A DNA stretch of 64,000 bases, taken from NCBI GenBank assembly GCA_003990955.1, contig BIFV01000005.1, positions 62,001 through 126,000 of the forward strand, read 5' to 3'. The position numbers were made by a program, and so were the translations under genes. Below, one piece after another: positions 62,959 to 64,000 of the stretch. The notes under the pieces are model-generated. The model was not told the DNA's origin. It did not search any database and saw only the letters and a program-made list of their open reading frames with translations. Each line of letters begins with the position of its first letter. The first letter of the stretch is position 1. The stretch is from Sporomusaceae bacterium FL31 (GTDB taxonomy: Bacteria; Bacillota; Negativicutes; DSM-1736; Dendrosporobacteraceae).

Positions 62959-64000
62959 TTATAATAGGTGAGTGTGCACTCTATTTCTCAATCGATCAGG
63001 ATAACAAGAGTGATCAATCTGGAGAAAAGCACTTACAACAACTGGATCAAACTGAGTCCCGGAACACCGCTTAATTTCTGCAACAGCTACCTCTACAGGA
63101 AGACCTTTACGATACGGGCGGTCGTCAATCATAGCCTGAAACGTATCAGCCACTGCACAAATTCTTGCCAATAATGGAATAGCTTCGCCTTTAAGAGCAT
63201 TTGGATAGCCTTTTCCGTCATACCGTTCATGATGATATAAAGAGATTTCGATGGCATTTTTAAAATAACTGGCGCCTTTTAGTATCTCATAGCCCATTCG
63301 AGGATGTTGGCGTATAAGATCAAGTTCTCGGTCATCAAGCGGCCCTGGCTTTAATAAAATACTATCTGGAATTGCCAGCTTACCTAAATCATGTAATAAG
63401 GTGCCCCAATTCAAATCTCTGATTTCGTCTTCGCTCAGACTCATTTTTTTAGCAATCTCAATGGCAATATGATTGACCTCAAAAGAATGAACAGCAGTAG
63501 ATTGTTCACGAAATTCAATTGCAGTCAAAAAGGCTCGTAAACTGATTTCATAAGCTTCAGTAATTTGCTTCTTGCCTTCCCGCATACTGACTCGCATAAA
63601 ATCAATATTATTCGCTAATTGCTGAATCTCAGCCCCAGCTTCTACCTTAACGCTATGATCAAAATTTCCAGCCGCAATCATATTCACATGTTCGGAAATT
63701 TGATTAATAGGCTTAGCAACCTTTCTCGCCAAATATTGACTGGTGAAACCAAATAGAATAATAGCAAAAAGGGCAATACCTAGTTGGAATATAATCTGTT
63801 TATACCAGACTTTCTTCCAGCTGGCATTATCATAGACCATCTCCATAACCATACCCACAAAGGCAGCATCATCTCCGCCTTGCCTTGGTACGACGGTATA
63901 CTCATAAACCCGGTTACCTGCTTCATAAAGTTGCCGCTCGCCGGTCATAACAGCCTTGTCGAAAGCCTGGCGCTGTGGGCCTTCCACAACAGTAAAGTTT
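62959..64000 (-). CDS. HD-GYP sensor protein, 5' end outside window
   Basis: The frame is open to the right edge, so at least 346 residues are present and the true start lies beyond 64000. Visible order: end of a periplasmic sensor, a membrane helix (FQLGIALFAIILFGF), HAMP (KPINQISEHVNMIAAGNF), then HD-GYP with HDLGKLAIPDSILLKPGPL, HHERYDGKGYP and ADTFQAMIDDRPYRKG. All metal-binding His/Asp and GYP residues expected of a cyclic-di-GMP phosphodiesterase are present. A GTG at 63987 is internal to the frame and is not likely the start. Confidence 0.88.
   Translation of the reverse strand, partial: NFTVVEGPQRQAFDKAVMTGERQLYEAGNRVYEYTVVPRQGGDDAAFVGMVMEMVYDNASWKKVWYKQIIFQLGIALFAIILFGFTSQYLARKVAKPINQISEHVNMIAAGNFDHSVKVEAGAEIQQLANNIDFMRVSMREGKKQITEAYEISLRAFLTAIEFREQSTAVHSFEVNHIAIEIAKKMSLSEDEIRDLNWGTLLHDLGKLAIPDSILLKPGPLDDRELDLIRQHPRMGYEILKGASYFKNAIEISLYHHERYDGKGYPNALKGEAIPLLARICAVADTFQAMIDDRPYRKGLPVEVAVAEIKRCSGTQFDPVVVSAFLQIDHSCYPDRLRNRVHTHLL

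Overview
The window looks like chromosome of a didermic Firmicute of the class Negativicutes (Sporomusa/Pelosinus-like). Strong AGGAGG-type ribosome binding sites, GTG/TTG starts, moderate-to-low G+C and Clostridia-type gene families occur beside a secreted beta-barrel porin that ends in an aromatic residue, which implies an outer membrane. I saw no rRNA, tRNA, CRISPR array, insertion sequence or prophage. The taxonomic placement is inference.

Layout. 1-9.5 kb: end of an MFS transporter, an Nramp metal transporter, an unknown protein, a two-gene chemotaxis-like signalling unit (CheA-like kinase with a fused CheX-type domain, then a CheY-like regulator with a STAS-like tail) behind a near-perfect Fur box, DoxX, a GntP-type permease and an Mrr-like protein. 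9.5-21.7 kb: galactose block galT-galK-galM-ROK repressor-mglB-mglA-mglC on the minus strand, a divergent eukaryotic-type hexokinase, and phosphoglucomutase. Galactose would enter through MglBAC and pass by the Leloir route to glucose-1-P and then glucose-6-P; galE is not in the window. 21.9-31.4 kb: MFS transporter, zinc-ribbon protein, DEAD-box helicase, porin with a Fur box in its promoter, a small chemoreceptor-like protein, a GGDEF/HD-GYP protein and an EamA transporter.

31.4-39 kb: an etfB-etfA pair behind a 2-hydroxyacid oxidase-like flavoprotein, then an rpiR-dtnK-pdxA-kdgT unit for four-carbon sugar acids. 39-42 kb: a lipoprotein and a protein with eight tandem copies of a FliM/FliY-N-like CheY-binding motif, a membrane segment and ankyrin repeats. 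42-46 kb: DcuB with a DcuS/DcuR-type two-component system. 46-48.5 kb: a small unknown protein, a diguanylate cyclase with a shortened receiver domain, and a D,D-carboxypeptidase.

48.8-57.3 kb: a peptide operon (dppB, C, D, F, a cytosolic beta-lactamase-fold hydrolase, an OppA-like binding protein, LD-carboxypeptidase, M20 amidohydrolase) that resembles a murein-peptide recovery pathway. 57.4-60.4 kb: a polar amino acid ABC transporter. 60.6-64 kb: a gamma-glutamylcyclotransferase-like protein, a UlaG-like metallo-hydrolase, an Lrp/AsnC regulator and the end of an HD-GYP sensor.

The best candidates for something undescribed are the Fur-boxed CheA-CheX / CheY-STAS pair and the protein with tandem FliM-N-like motifs plus ankyrin repeats. 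Both handle, or look built to bind, CheY-like proteins; any link between them is inference.
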